Notes: generated from the letters alone by a model not told the origin. Positions 17,365-25,702 are shown, counted from the first letter of the stretch. The stretch: 64,000 nt of DNA from Ralstonia soli (GCF_023955655.1 NZ_JAMXHT010000005.1:249462-313461), one strand, 5' to 3'. A program made the numbers and translations.

Positions 17365-17624
17365 GGTGTCTCCTGTCGGTGCCGGCGCTGCATGGTGATG
17401 GGCCGGCCTGCGGCGCAGTGTAGGAGCGGTGTTTTTGCGGCGATGTCTTCTGCATGACATTTGCTTCGTAAGGTTCGGCGCGCACCATCCCGTATAGTTG
17501 TGACGCCAAGTGAACAAACGGGTGCCCCCCGTTGTCGCACCAGGGCCGGCCCGGCCCGATTCCGCTGTTCTGCTGCGCCATCCCGCTCTTCCGTCTTCCA
17601 TCCACCTCAACGTCACAGGAACGC

Positions 17625-18842
17625 ATGCACGTCGATACCCCGCTCATCTCGACCATCATCGGTGGCCTGGTGCTGGCCTTCATCTTCGGCACCATCGCAC
17701 AGCGCCTGCGGCTGCCGCCGCTGGTGGGCTATCTGGTGGCGGGCGTGGTGGCTGGGCCGTTCACGCCCGGTTTCGTGGCCGACCAGAGCCTGGCGCCGCA
17801 ACTTGCCGAGCTGGGTGTAATCCTGCTCATGTTTGGCGTGGGCCTGCACTTCTCGATGAAAGAGCTGCTGGCGGTGAAGGCCATCGCCATCCCGGGCGCC
17901 ATCGGGCAGATCGCGCTGGCCACGCTCATGGGCATGGGCCTGGCATGGCTGCTCGGCTGGGATTGGGGCCCGGGGCTGGTGTTCGGTCTGGCGCTGTCGG
18001 TGGCGAGCACCGTGGTGCTGCTCAAGGCGCTGGAGGACCGCGGCATCGAGAACTCGCACGAAGGCCATATCGCCGTCGGCTGGCTGATCGTGGAAGACCT
18101 GGTGATGGTGGTGACGCTCGTGCTGCTGCCGGCGCTGGCCGGCGCGCTGGGCGGCGCCGGCAGCACGGCGGTCAGCACGTGGGACATCATCAAGGTGCTG
18201 GCGATCACGCTGTCGAAAGTGGTGGCCTTTGCCGCGCTGATGCTGGTGGTGGGCCGCCGCGTGATCCCATGGATGCTGGAGCGCATTGTCATGACGGGCA
18301 GCCGCGAGCTGTTCCGCCTGGGTGTGCTGGCCACGGCGCTGGGCGTGGCCTACGGCGCGACGGTGCTGTTTGGCGTGTCGTTCGCGCTGGGTGCGTTCTT
18401 TGCGGGCATGGTGCTGGCCGAGTCCGAATTCAGCCAACGTGCGGCGGAAGAGTCCCTGCCGTTGCGTGATGCCTTTGCGGTGCTGTTCTTCGTGTCGGTG
18501 GGCATGCTGTTCGACCCGCGCGTGCTGATTGAAGACACCTGGGCGGTGCTGGGTACGGTACTGATCGTGGTGGTGGGCAAGTCGCTGGCCGCGTTTGCCG
18601 TGGTGCGCGCGTTTGGCCACGGCAACCGCACGGCGCTCACGATTTCCGCCAGCCTTGCGCAGATCGGCGAGTTTTCGTTCATCCTGATCGGCCTGGGCAT
18701 TGGCCTGGAGATCTTGCCGGTGCGCGCGCGCGGGTTGCTGCTGTCGGCGGCGATTTTGTCGATCCTGCTGAACCCGCTGATGTTTGCCCTGATCAACCGC
18801 CTCAAGCGCGAGGTGGCAGCAGAGCCTGCGACGGCGGACTGA
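17625..18842 (+). CDS. CPA2-family cation:proton antiporter (KefB-like membrane domain only)
   Basis: A 405-residue inner-membrane exchanger with about 12 helices. ISTIIGGLVLAFIFGTIAQ, LPPLVGYLVAGVVAGP, LMFGVGLHFSMKELL, LALSVASTVVLLKALEDRG and the GASFA-type helix FGVSFALGAFFAGMVLAESEF are characteristic of KefB/KefC and YbaL. It stops after the membrane domain, so the C-terminal RCK/TrkA-N regulatory domain of Kef and YbaL is absent. The ATG at 17625 has AGGAACGC upstream. It is probably a K+ or Na+/H+ exchanger; the ion is not predictable. Confidence 0.87.
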   Translation: MHVDTPLISTIIGGLVLAFIFGTIAQRLRLPPLVGYLVAGVVAGPFTPGFVADQSLAPQLAELGVILLMFGVGLHFSMKELLAVKAIAIPGAIGQIALATLMGMGLAWLLGWDWGPGLVFGLALSVASTVVLLKALEDRGIENSHEGHIAVGWLIVEDLVMVVTLVLLPALAGALGGAGSTAVSTWDIIKVLAITLSKVVAFAALMLVVGRRVIPWMLERIVMTGSRELFRLGVLATALGVAYGATVLFGVSFALGAFFAGMVLAESEFSQRAAEESLPLRDAFAVLFFVSVGMLFDPRVLIEDTWAVLGTVLIVVVGKSLAAFAVVRAFGHGNRTALTISASLAQIGEFSFILIGLGIGLEILPVRARGLLLSAAILSILLNPLMFALINRLKREVAAEPATAD

Positions 18843-18883
18843 GTGGACTACGCTTTCAACAGCTTCACAAGCGAGGAGTGTTC

Positions 18884-19438
18884 ATGAGCAATCTGACTAT
18901 CGGTGTGATCGTCGGCAGCCTGCGCAAGGCGTCGTTCAATCGCCAGTTGGCGCATGCGCTGGTGGGCTTGCTGCCGTCCGGGGCCAGTGCGCAGTTCATC
19001 GAGATCGGTGATTTGCCGCTCTACAACCAGGATCTGGATGCCAACTTGCCCGAACCTGTACAGCGCTTCAAGGCAGCGGTGGCGGGCGTGGATTCCATTC
19101 TCTTCGTCACACCGGAATACAACCGCGGCATGCCGGGCGTACTGAAGAATGCAATCGACTGGGGTTCCCGGCCATATGGCCAGAGCGTGTGGGGCGGCAA
19201 GCCGGCGGGTGTTGCGGGAGCGTCGCCGGGCGCGATCGGCACGGCGCTGTCGCAAGCCCAGTTGCGCAATGTGCTCGCGGCGGTGGGGGTGAAGGTCTTG
19301 CCGTTGCCCGAGGTGTTCTTCCACTTTGCGGGCGAGCCCTTCGATGCGCAGGGCGAGGTGACGGATCCACGCACGCGCCAGTTTTTGCAGGGCTTTGTTG
19401 ACCGATTCGTCCAGTGGGCAGGTGAAAACCGCGCCTGA
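18884..19438 (+). CDS. NADPH-dependent FMN reductase (ChrR/quinone reductase type)
   Basis: A 184-residue flavodoxin-fold enzyme. The FMN phosphate loop is GSLRKASFNRQLA, and TPEYNRGMPGVLKNAIDWGSR is the conserved isoalloxazine-side segment. ChrR/YieF-type members reduce quinones and incidentally chromate, protecting against oxidative stress; they are cytosolic tetramers. The ATG at 18884 was selected over one 6 nt upstream because GAGGAG is spaced correctly. It follows the antiporter gene by 41 nt and ends at a good terminator. Confidence 0.88.
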   Translation: MSNLTIGVIVGSLRKASFNRQLAHALVGLLPSGASAQFIEIGDLPLYNQDLDANLPEPVQRFKAAVAGVDSILFVTPEYNRGMPGVLKNAIDWGSRPYGQSVWGGKPAGVAGASPGAIGTALSQAQLRNVLAAVGVKVLPLPEVFFHFAGEPFDAQGEVTDPRTRQFLQGFVDRFVQWAGENRA

Positions 19439-19462
19439 CGCATCCATCAACTGGGTGTTCAG

Positions 19463-19497
19463 GGCCGGGCGGGGAGGGGTTCCCGCTCGGCCGTTTT
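19463..19497 (+). terminator. Rho-independent terminator after the FMN reductase gene
   Basis: An 11-bp GC-rich stem with one G-U pair (GGCCGGGCGGG / CCCGCTCGGCC), an 8-nt loop, then GTTTTG. It lies 24 nt past the stop codon. Confidence 0.8.
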
Positions 19498-19534
19498 GCC
19501 ATTTAAGGCGTACTGCGGCTCAGTAGAGCCAAGT

Positions 19535-19633
19535 TCAGGCCAGGAAAGCCGCGGCGCTGATGAGCCAACCCGCTGCCACGCAGCTCGCGATCCAGGCGGC
19601 CATGACGGCGCCAATATCCAACCATTTCATCAT
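19535..19633 (-). CDS. Predicted small single-span membrane protein (32 residues)
   Basis: A short open frame beginning MMKWLDIGAVMAAWIASCVA, followed by AGWLISAAAFLA and a stop. It would form one or two tight membrane segments with a lysine near the N terminus. A near-ideal ribosome-binding site AAGGAGAACA precedes the ATG at 19633, which is the main reason to believe it. I recognise no family. It sits alone in a 415-bp gap; an inverted repeat lies 28 nt upstream. Expression is unproven, and the second ATG three nt later could be the true start. Confidence 0.55.
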   Translation of the reverse strand: MMKWLDIGAVMAAWIASCVAAGWLISAAAFLA

Positions 19634-19660
19634 TGTTCTCCTTTCCAGCACTTGCATTGC

Positions 19661-19687
19661 TTGTTCAGGCAATCGATGTCTGAACAA
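19661..19687 (-). promoter_or_regulatory. Inverted repeat upstream of the small membrane-protein gene
   Basis: TTGTTCAG (19661-19668) and CTGAACAA (19680-19687) form a perfect 8-bp inverted repeat with an 11-bp spacer, centred about 40 nt before the ATG of the 32-residue gene. The size and place fit a regulator operator. No regulator is assigned. Confidence 0.4.
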
Positions 19688-19854
19688 CTGTTACGAAGTT
19701 TAGGTGTTGCAATGCGGAAGAACAATACGGTTGGGGGTGAACAGACTGTTCCAAAGGTAACAACAAATTTCAGGCCTTGCGTGGACTGGCCTGCGCTTTA
19801 GAGCCCGCGCAGTGGCGTCGTGACCGCTTCTTGTTGCGTTGCAACAAATGCGGC

Positions 19855-20529
19855 TTATTTCGTACGAAACGTATTGGCCACGGCGTCGGCGAAACGGGCT
19901 TCCTGGGCAAATTCCGGTAGGCGGTCACGCCCTGCCGTGCCGAACACGCGCAGCAGATAAACCGCGCCGTTGCCGAAGAAGGCATACCCGCGCACCACGA
20001 CGGTCCTGGCCGTGGACGTGCTCCATTCGCCTTCCCAGTAGATGACCCGGCGCCCGGCGAGTCCCCGTTGCGTGGGTGCCTTGCCGCGAACAAGGCGGGC
20101 GGCCCAGGCCGGGCGGTCCCCATGCACGCGCGATTCCATATGGGTGAGCAGGATCGCCAGGTCGCGCGGGCGCAAGGACTCCAGATAGTCCGGGGTGCCC
20201 TTGTCGAAATCGGATTTGCGCACCGTCACCAGCGCGAAGCTCTCCGGCGGCACGGTTTGCTGCGCAAACACCAGGCGCGACGGCCCGAACGGCGAGTTGA
20301 TGGTGGCGCTCACGGACGGGATCGGGGTGTCGCTGCTCAGCCGCAGCGGGCCCCACGTGCGCGGCAGGGTGACGGTCGCGCCGGCGTCAACGCGCAGTGT
20401 GGCGGGGTAGGCGAACTTGGGCGCCGCCGAGGTCGCGCCCGCAGCGGTGAGCCCCAGAAAGGCGATGCTTCCGGCCATGCAGGCGCTTCGGATGCCGCGG
20501 CGGTACCACGCAATGATCAACGGCGCCAC
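19855..20529 (-). CDS. Hypothetical exported protein
   Basis: A 224-residue protein of unknown family. The start is taken at a GTG (20529) that follows AGGAGCCCGC. It gives an N-terminal signal anchor (APLIIAWYRRGIRSACMAGS, hydrophobic to about residue 30 with an SAA cleavage-like site). The mature part is beta-rich, with PSVSATINSPFGPSRLVFAQQ, an acidic KSDFDKGTPDYLESL helix, and a C-terminal VVRGYAFFGNGAVYLLRVFG strand pair. The in-frame sequence upstream of 20529 is not protein-like and was excluded. Periplasmic location is inferred. No enzyme motif was found. Confidence 0.6.
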   Translation of the reverse strand: MAPLIIAWYRRGIRSACMAGSIAFLGLTAAGATSAAPKFAYPATLRVDAGATVTLPRTWGPLRLSSDTPIPSVSATINSPFGPSRLVFAQQTVPPESFALVTVRKSDFDKGTPDYLESLRPRDLAILLTHMESRVHGDRPAWAARLVRGKAPTQRGLAGRRVIYWEGEWSTSTARTVVVRGYAFFGNGAVYLLRVFGTAGRDRLPEFAQEARFADAVANTFRTK

Positions 20530-20817
20530 TCGCGGGCTCCTGGCAGAAAAGATAGCGGACGATTCCGTGGGCGCGTGCATCTCCCGGCTCAGCAATGCCG
20601 ATGCTCGCGCCATTCGGGGCGCTGTCTTCCCCCACCGCCAACATATCGATTTACACCGTGGGCCGCCACGGGTTTGTGGCGGGGCATCGAATGGATTAAT
20701 CCGCGCGTGGGGTGGTGATGTGGCCCCACCTGTGGGCGCTGCCATGGCTCTTTTCACGGAGCCACGGGATTCGGTAGGGTAAGGGTTCATCGCCGCTCTT
20801 CGATTGGTGTTTTCCGC

Positions 20818-21525
20818 ATGACCACACTCAACGCTCATCAGCAACCCATCGGCGCGCCCCTGGCCGGCTGGACTGCCCGCCCGTTTCCTCCGCACACGCC
20901 GCTGTCTGGTCGCTTCTGCCGGCTGGAGCCGCTCGACGCCGCACGCCATGCCGACGCCCTGTTCGAGGCGTTCAGCCAGGCGCCGGACGACCGCCTCTGG
21001 ACGTACATGGTGGAAGGCCCGTTTACCGATGCGGCGGCCCATCGCGCCTACATCGAGCGCGTTGCGGCCAAGCGCGATCCGCTGCAATACGCGGTGATCG
21101 ACACGCGCACCGATCGCCCGGTCGGCACGCTGGCGCTGATGCGCATCACGCCCGAGCACGGCGTGGTGGAGGTGGGGGCGGTGACGTTCTCGCCGTTGCT
21201 GCAGCGCACGCCGGCGTCAACGGAAGCGCAGTTCCTGCTGATGAAGCACGTCTTTGACGATCTCGGCTACCGCCGCTACGAGTGGAAGTGCGACAGCCTG
21301 AACGCGCCGTCGCGGCAGACCGCACTGCGGCTGGGATTCCAGTTCGAAGGCATCTTCCGCCAGGCGGTCGTCTACAAGGGCCGCAGCCGCGATACCGCGT
21401 GGTTTTCGATCATCGACGCCGATTGGCCGCACGTGCGGGCGGCATTCGAGCAATGGCTCTCGCCCGGCAACTTTGATGCGGATGGCCGCCAGCGTGCGTC
21501 GCTGACGGCGCTGCGTTCGGCTTAG
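20818..21525 (+). CDS. GNAT-family N-acetyltransferase (RimJ/RimL type)
   Basis: A 235-residue acetyltransferase of the acetyltransf_3 group: LSGRFCRLEPLDAARHADALF at the start, PVGTLALMRITPEHGVVEVGAV in the middle, and a C-terminal acetyl-CoA side with DLGYRRYEWKCDSLNAPSR and TALRLGFQFEGIFRQAVVYKGRSRDTAW. This is the pattern of RimL-like ribosomal-protein or small-molecule N-acetyltransferases. The YKGRSRDTAWFSI ending is especially common in a proteobacterial subgroup of unknown substrate. The gene stands alone between two leftward genes. Confidence 0.9.
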   Translation: MTTLNAHQQPIGAPLAGWTARPFPPHTPLSGRFCRLEPLDAARHADALFEAFSQAPDDRLWTYMVEGPFTDAAAHRAYIERVAAKRDPLQYAVIDTRTDRPVGTLALMRITPEHGVVEVGAVTFSPLLQRTPASTEAQFLLMKHVFDDLGYRRYEWKCDSLNAPSRQTALRLGFQFEGIFRQAVVYKGRSRDTAWFSIIDADWPHVRAAFEQWLSPGNFDADGRQRASLTALRSA

Positions 21526-21534
21526 CGCGTCTGG

Positions 21535-23148
21535 TTACGCATCGGGTCCGGGCGCATCGGCGTACATGCCGCGCAGCGCAAGCGCGCGTTCCGTTTCCGG
21601 CAGGGCCAGGATGGAGCGGGCGAAACCGATCAGCGCCCGGCAGCGTTCGGACGGCGGTGCGGCGTGGCGCAGTGCGGGCAGCGTCAGCACGCGCTGCTCG
21701 TCCAACGGCAGCGCCGCCACGGCCAGTTGCAGCACCGGCAGGGTTTGCGCGCGTGTGACCACGGGGGCGTGTTCGGGGTCTGCCGCCTGCATCATGTCGG
21801 AGAACAGCGTCTGCTCGCGCGTGACGAGTGTGCGCGGCAGGCGTGCGGCGGCGGCGCTTGCACCCGGCGTGCCGTCGAGGTACGCCACGCAGGCTTCGGG
21901 GCTGACGCGCTGCAATGCCTGGGCCTGTTCGAGCGTGAGCTGTGCGTTGGCAAACAGCAGGGCATCGGGCGCCGTCGGAATCAGTGCGCGATACAGCTTG
22001 CCCGTTTGGTCGCGCAGCAGGGCCGTGACTTCGGCGTCGGTGGCGTTGCGTTGCAGCTTGGGCCAGACCGTGTCGATCAGACGGCTGAAGTGCGCGGGGT
22101 ACTTGCGCTCCAGCGTCGCGTACAGCGGCGCGCTGCGTAGTTCTGCGGCCAGCGCTTCACGGGTGGTCAGCTGCGTGGCCATGGTTGCGTATTCCCCGCC
22201 GGGCGAGGTGCGCGTGACGACGTGGTTGGTCAGCAGTTCCGGCGCGGTGGGGAACCACATCTGGTCAAACGGGGTGCCCTGCACGCGGCGCACGAACGCG
22301 TCGGGCAGGCCCGCTTCGCCATAGGCGCGCCAAAGTTCGTTGCCGGTGGCACCTGGGGTCTGGTCGTGCTCGGCGCCGACGGCACGTGGGCGATGGAAGC
22401 CGATGCGCGCGGTGGGGGCCGCAGCGCGGTCCTCGCCCGCCAGGAAGGCAATCGTGCACGCCGAAGCACAGGCGCGCTCGACATACGTTCGCAGATGATG
22501 GCGGCGGATGACGTCTGCCACCAGCGTCCCTTCGCGCAGCCAGCCGCCTTCGGAGCGCAGCACCACGGCCGTGGCGTTGGGTGCCTTCTGGAGGGCGGCT
22601 TCCAACGCATCCGCGGCACCGTCGTTCATGCCGCCGTTGAACAGGATGGCGCGTCCGTCGCGCTGCGGCATTACCGTAAACGGCGAAGCCGCCTGTTCAC
22701 CGAGCGCGGTGCGCAGATGCGCGCCCAGGCGCGGTATATCGGTGATGACGCGCGAGCCTGTGCCGACGGCCCCCAGCATGATCATGACCTTGGCGACCAG
22801 CGGCCACAGGTTCGATGCGCCGGTCAGCCGGTTGCGCCCTTGCTGGCGCTCGGCCGAGCGCCACGTGCCCATCACGGCCCAGACCCACAGCGCCGATCCC
22901 ATCGCATAGATCAGCAGCAGCGCCGATGAGGCCGCACGTGCTGGCGCGTTATGCGCCAGTGCATGCGTGACGCCGGCGCTGAGCGCGACCACGCCAAACT
23001 GCATGAGCGCCGTGTGCAGCCAATACGAGCGGGCGAGGCTGTAGTCGCCGCGCCAGTGGCGTGCAAAGAAATTGCGTGACCCGGCCCTCTTCCGAGGCGG
23101 ATTGGTGGGCGTGCTCGGGGGCAGGGTGTCGCTGGCAGCGGAGGTCAT
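21535..23148 (-). CDS. Membrane protein with a ClpP-like periplasmic domain (COG3904 type)
   Basis: A 537-residue protein. The first 150 residues include three or four predicted membrane helices (SYWLHTALMQFGVVALSAGV, LLLIYAMGSALWVWAVMGTW, NLWPLVAKVMIMLGAVGTGS). They are followed by a ClpP/crotonase-like region: ILFNGGMNDGAADALEAAL, VVLRSEGGWLREGTLVADVI, and CASACTIAFLAGEDR with the serine of the S-A-C motif, then IGFHRP. COG3904-type proteins are predicted periplasmic proteases of unknown role. The last 200 residues are helical and not recognised. The start at 23148 follows GAGAAC; eight further in-frame residues upstream are less likely. Confidence 0.72.
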   Translation of the reverse strand: MTSAASDTLPPSTPTNPPRKRAGSRNFFARHWRGDYSLARSYWLHTALMQFGVVALSAGVTHALAHNAPARAASSALLLIYAMGSALWVWAVMGTWRSAERQQGRNRLTGASNLWPLVAKVMIMLGAVGTGSRVITDIPRLGAHLRTALGEQAASPFTVMPQRDGRAILFNGGMNDGAADALEAALQKAPNATAVVLRSEGGWLREGTLVADVIRRHHLRTYVERACASACTIAFLAGEDRAAAPTARIGFHRPRAVGAEHDQTPGATGNELWRAYGEAGLPDAFVRRVQGTPFDQMWFPTAPELLTNHVVTRTSPGGEYATMATQLTTREALAAELRSAPLYATLERKYPAHFSRLIDTVWPKLQRNATDAEVTALLRDQTGKLYRALIPTAPDALLFANAQLTLEQAQALQRVSPEACVAYLDGTPGASAAAARLPRTLVTREQTLFSDMMQAADPEHAPVVTRAQTLPVLQLAVAALPLDEQRVLTLPALRHAAPPSERCRALIGFARSILALPETERALALRGMYADAPGPDA

Positions 23149-23303
23149 GCGTGTTCTCGATGCCGCACACATGATGGCGGCGCGGCGATTGTCGCTGGCG
23201 GCAGTGCAGGCTGGCGTCCCTCCGATGGGAGGGGGTGGCTGCGGCGGAGCTCAGGCACGGGCGGCGACGCCATTCAGCAGAGCCGGAACGACGCCGCTGC
23301 TGC

Positions 23304-23783
23304 TCAGGCCCGGACGGACACCAGCGGGGGCTCCGCGGGCGTAATGGCCTCGGCACTGGCAGGATGGGCCGACTGCGCTTGCGTTGCCTGGCGGCCTTGC
23401 AGCCGCGCGTCGCTCACCGTCGATGCGCCGGTCACCTTGTCAGTCGTATGGGCCTTGGCGGCGGCATCGGTATTGCCCGGGCCGGATCCCCTCTCGGACG
23501 CGTTGTGGCGGCTTTCCAGCTGGGTTTGTGCTTGCTCCAGGCCTTTTTGCGTCTTCAGGCGCTCGATCTGCGCCTGCACGATCAGGACCTGCTGGGTCAA
23601 CAGATGTGCCTGCTCGCGGGCCTGGTTGGGCGGCAGGCCGCGATTGGGCAGATCGGCGATCGTCTTCTGCAGGTTCTTGAACTGGCGCTGCAGGCGTTCG
23701 ATTTCGGTGGCCGAACTGCTCCCGCCGCCCGAGGCGCCGGAGGCCACAGTGCTGGAAACGGAAGAAGAAAGTTGCATGGCCAT
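23304..23783 (-). CDS. FlxA-like protein, sigma-28-dependent flagellar regulon member
   Basis: A 159-residue protein. A Ser/Gly-rich start (MAMQLSSSVSSTVASGASGG) is followed by a coiled coil (TEIERLQRQFKNLQKTIADL, then QVLIVQAQIERLKTQ) and a low-complexity Thr/Ala tail. This is the FlxA-like pattern; E. coli FlxA is a FliA-dependent protein of unknown function. The in-frame ATG at 23807 lies within the -10 of a sigma-28-type promoter, so the start must be downstream; 23783 was taken, with 23777 as an alternative. It is not in the main flagellar locus but would be co-regulated with it through FliA. Confidence 0.7.
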   Translation of the reverse strand: MAMQLSSSVSSTVASGASGGGSSSATEIERLQRQFKNLQKTIADLPNRGLPPNQAREQAHLLTQQVLIVQAQIERLKTQKGLEQAQTQLESRHNASERGSGPGNTDAAAKAHTTDKVTGASTVSDARLQGRQATQAQSAHPASAEAITPAEPPLVSVRA

Positions 23784-23803
23784 CTCGCTGATCAGTACGC
23801 CCT

Positions 23804-23830
23804 TCATCGGATGGTGGGCGGAAAACTTTA
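23804..23830 (-). promoter_or_regulatory. Sigma-28 (FliA) promoter of the FlxA-like gene
   Basis: On the minus strand TAAAGTTT (23830-23823), the exact sigma-28 -35 consensus, is followed after exactly 11 bp by TCCGATGA (23811-23804), matching 6 of 8 bases of the -10 consensus GCCGATAA. The predicted transcript starts near 23797, leaving a very short leader before the ATG at 23783. Confidence 0.75.
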
Positions 23831-23871
23831 GCTTCCGCACCAACATTCTTTTAGAGGCGTCAATTTTCCTC

Positions 23872-23908
23872 GTTCTTTTAAATAGAACGATGTTTCTTTT
23901 GTAAGAAC
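23872..23908. promoter_or_regulatory. Tandem AT-rich palindromes, candidate IclR-type operator pair 1
   Basis: GTTCTTTTAAATAGAAC (23872-23888) is a 17-bp near-perfect palindrome. A related, weaker copy GTTTCTTTTGTAAGAAC (23892-23908) starts exactly 20 bp later. The pair resembles the one at 23998-24034. It lies in the divergent gap between the FlxA-like gene and the ABC-transporter operon. Confidence 0.55.
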
Positions 23909-23997
23909 AAATTTGCGATATCTGCGTCAATTTTTCTGCTGTTCGACACAGGGTCGCGCCTTCGTACGGGTTTACGACCCTTATGCGCGGCTGATCT

Positions 23998-24034
23998 ATT
24001 CTATAAAATAGAACTATATTCCATCAAACAGAAC
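23998..24034. promoter_or_regulatory. Tandem AT-rich palindromes, candidate IclR-type operator pair 2
   Basis: ATTCTATAAAATAGAAC (23998-24014) and ATTCCATCAAACAGAAC (24018-24034) agree at 14 of 17 positions and are 20 bp apart. The second ends 32 bp before the ATG of the ABC ATPase gene. The IclR regulator encoded within the operon (26753-27544) is the natural candidate to bind; this is inference. Confidence 0.6.
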
Positions 24035-24066
24035 GCATCGAGTCCGGCGCGTTCAAGGAGACGCCC

Positions 24067-24888
24067 ATGCTTTCTTCCCTTCAGGCCGCGAGCGGCCGCC
24101 CGAGCCCCGGGTTGCCGGCGGTTCAGCTCAATCAGGTGTCGGTGCGGTTCGGCAGCTTCACGGCGGTGCAGGGCGTGGACCTGTCGATCGGTGAAGGCGA
24201 GTTCGTGGCGGTGGTGGGGCCGACCGGCTGCGGCAAGAGCACGCTGCTCAATGCGGTGACGGGGCTGCTCAAGCCGGCCGGCGGCACTGTCAACGTGTTT
24301 GGCGAGCCGCTGACCGGGCTCAATGGGAGTGCCGGTTTCATGATGCAGCAGGACTCGCTGCTGCCTTGGAAGACGGCGCTCGACAACGTCGCGCTGGGCT
24401 TGGTGTTTCAGGGCATGCCGGTGGACGAGGCCCGCGAACGCGCCCGCCCGTGGATGAAGAAGGTGGGCCTGGCCGGCTTCGAGGCGCGCTATCCGCACCA
24501 GTTGTCGGGCGGCCAGAAGAAGCGCATCAGCATGGCGCAGACGCTGATCCTTTCGCCCAAGATCGTGCTGATGGACGAGCCGTTCTCCGCGCTCGATGTG
24601 CACACGCGGCACCTGATGCAGAGCGAACTGCTGCGCCTGTGGCAGGAAGACCGCAAATCGCTGCTGTTCATCACCCACGACCTGGAAGAGGCCATTGCGC
24701 TGGCCGATCGTGTGGTGGTGATGTCTGCCGGGCCGGCCAGCCGCCCGGTCGGCGATGTGGGAATCACGCTGCCGCGCCCGCGCAACGTGTCTGAAATCAA
24801 TATGTCCGACGCGTTCATCCGCCTGTATCGCGAGATCTGGTCGATCCTCGGCACCGAAGTGGAGAAGAGCCATGCCGTCCAGCACTAA
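24067..24888 (+). CDS. ABC transporter ATP-binding protein (nitrate/sulfonate/NMT1 group)
   Basis: A 273-residue ATPase with Walker A GPTGCGKST, the Q-loop at MMQQDSLLPW, the signature LSGGQKKR, Walker B IVLMDEPFSALD and the switch histidine in FITHDLEEA. It is of the SsuB/TauB/NrtD group that energises import of sulfonates, nitrate, pyrimidine precursors or aromatic acids. It is the first gene of an operon with the permease, the binding protein and four metabolic/regulatory genes. The permease start lies 17 nt inside its 3' end, suggesting translational coupling. Confidence 0.93.
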   Translation: MLSSLQAASGRPSPGLPAVQLNQVSVRFGSFTAVQGVDLSIGEGEFVAVVGPTGCGKSTLLNAVTGLLKPAGGTVNVFGEPLTGLNGSAGFMMQQDSLLPWKTALDNVALGLVFQGMPVDEARERARPWMKKVGLAGFEARYPHQLSGGQKKRISMAQTLILSPKIVLMDEPFSALDVHTRHLMQSELLRLWQEDRKSLLFITHDLEEAIALADRVVVMSAGPASRPVGDVGITLPRPRNVSEINMSDAFIRLYREIWSILGTEVEKSHAVQH

Positions 24889-25702
24889 CGCCATGCCTGC
24901 CGTGAGTACGCGGCGAGCCGGTCTCGCGCACAAGACCAAGATCCGCCTGTTCCAGCTTGCCGTGGTGGTGCTGCTGTTCGGTTCGTGGGAGGGCTTCGGC
25001 CGCGCCGGCGTGATCGACCCGTTCTATTTTTCGATGCCGTCGTCCATCGTCGTGCGCATCTGGGAGTGGTTCACCGCCGGCGATATCTACACGCACCTGG
25101 CCATCACGCTGGCCGAGACGATTCTCTCGTTCGGCATCGGCACGCTGATCGGCATCAGCCTGGGGCTGTGGCTGGGTTTGTCGAAGCTGGCGGCCGAGGT
25201 GCTGGACCCGTTTATCAAGATCGTCAATGCCATCCCGCGGATTCTGCTCGCGCCCATCTTCGTGATGTGGTTCGGGCTGGGGCTGACCTCCAAGGTGGCG
25301 CTGGGCGCAACGATGGTGCTGTTTATCACCTTCTTCAATACGTACCAGGGCGTGCGCGAGGTGAACCCGGTCATCCTGGCCAACGCGCGCCTGCTCAAGG
25401 CGAGCCGCCTCAGCCTGTTGCGCCACGTGTATGTGCCGTCCGCCACGAGCTGGATTCTTTCCAGCCTGCGTGCGTCCGTCGGCATGGCGGTGATGGGGGC
25501 GATCGTGGCCGAGTACCTCGGTTCGTCCGCTGGCCTGGGGCACCTGATTGCGCAGGCCGAAGGCGTGTTCGATGCCACCGGCGTGTTCTCGGGGATCGTC
25601 GTGCTGTCGGCGTTCGTGATTGCGCTGGACCGCAGCGTGGATGCGCTGGAAGGCAAGTTGTTGGTGTGGCGCCCGAAGGCGGATCCCGAGACCAGTGCTT
25701 GA
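24872..25702 (+). CDS. ABC transporter permease (SsuC/TauC type)
   Basis: A 276-residue inner-membrane permease with six helices. The EAA loop that docks on the ATPase is around NARLLKASRLSLLRHVYVPSA. The segment GTLIGISLGLWLGLSKLAAEVLDPFIKIVNAIPR is typical of the BPD_transp_1 family in sulfonate/nitrate-type importers. The start at 24872 has GGAGAAG upstream, inside the ATPase gene, so the longer in-frame extension was rejected. Confidence 0.92.
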   Translation: MPSSTNAMPAVSTRRAGLAHKTKIRLFQLAVVVLLFGSWEGFGRAGVIDPFYFSMPSSIVVRIWEWFTAGDIYTHLAITLAETILSFGIGTLIGISLGLWLGLSKLAAEVLDPFIKIVNAIPRILLAPIFVMWFGLGLTSKVALGATMVLFITFFNTYQGVREVNPVILANARLLKASRLSLLRHVYVPSATSWILSSLRASVGMAVMGAIVAEYLGSSAGLGHLIAQAEGVFDATGVFSGIVVLSAFVIALDRSVDALEGKLLVWRPKADPETSA

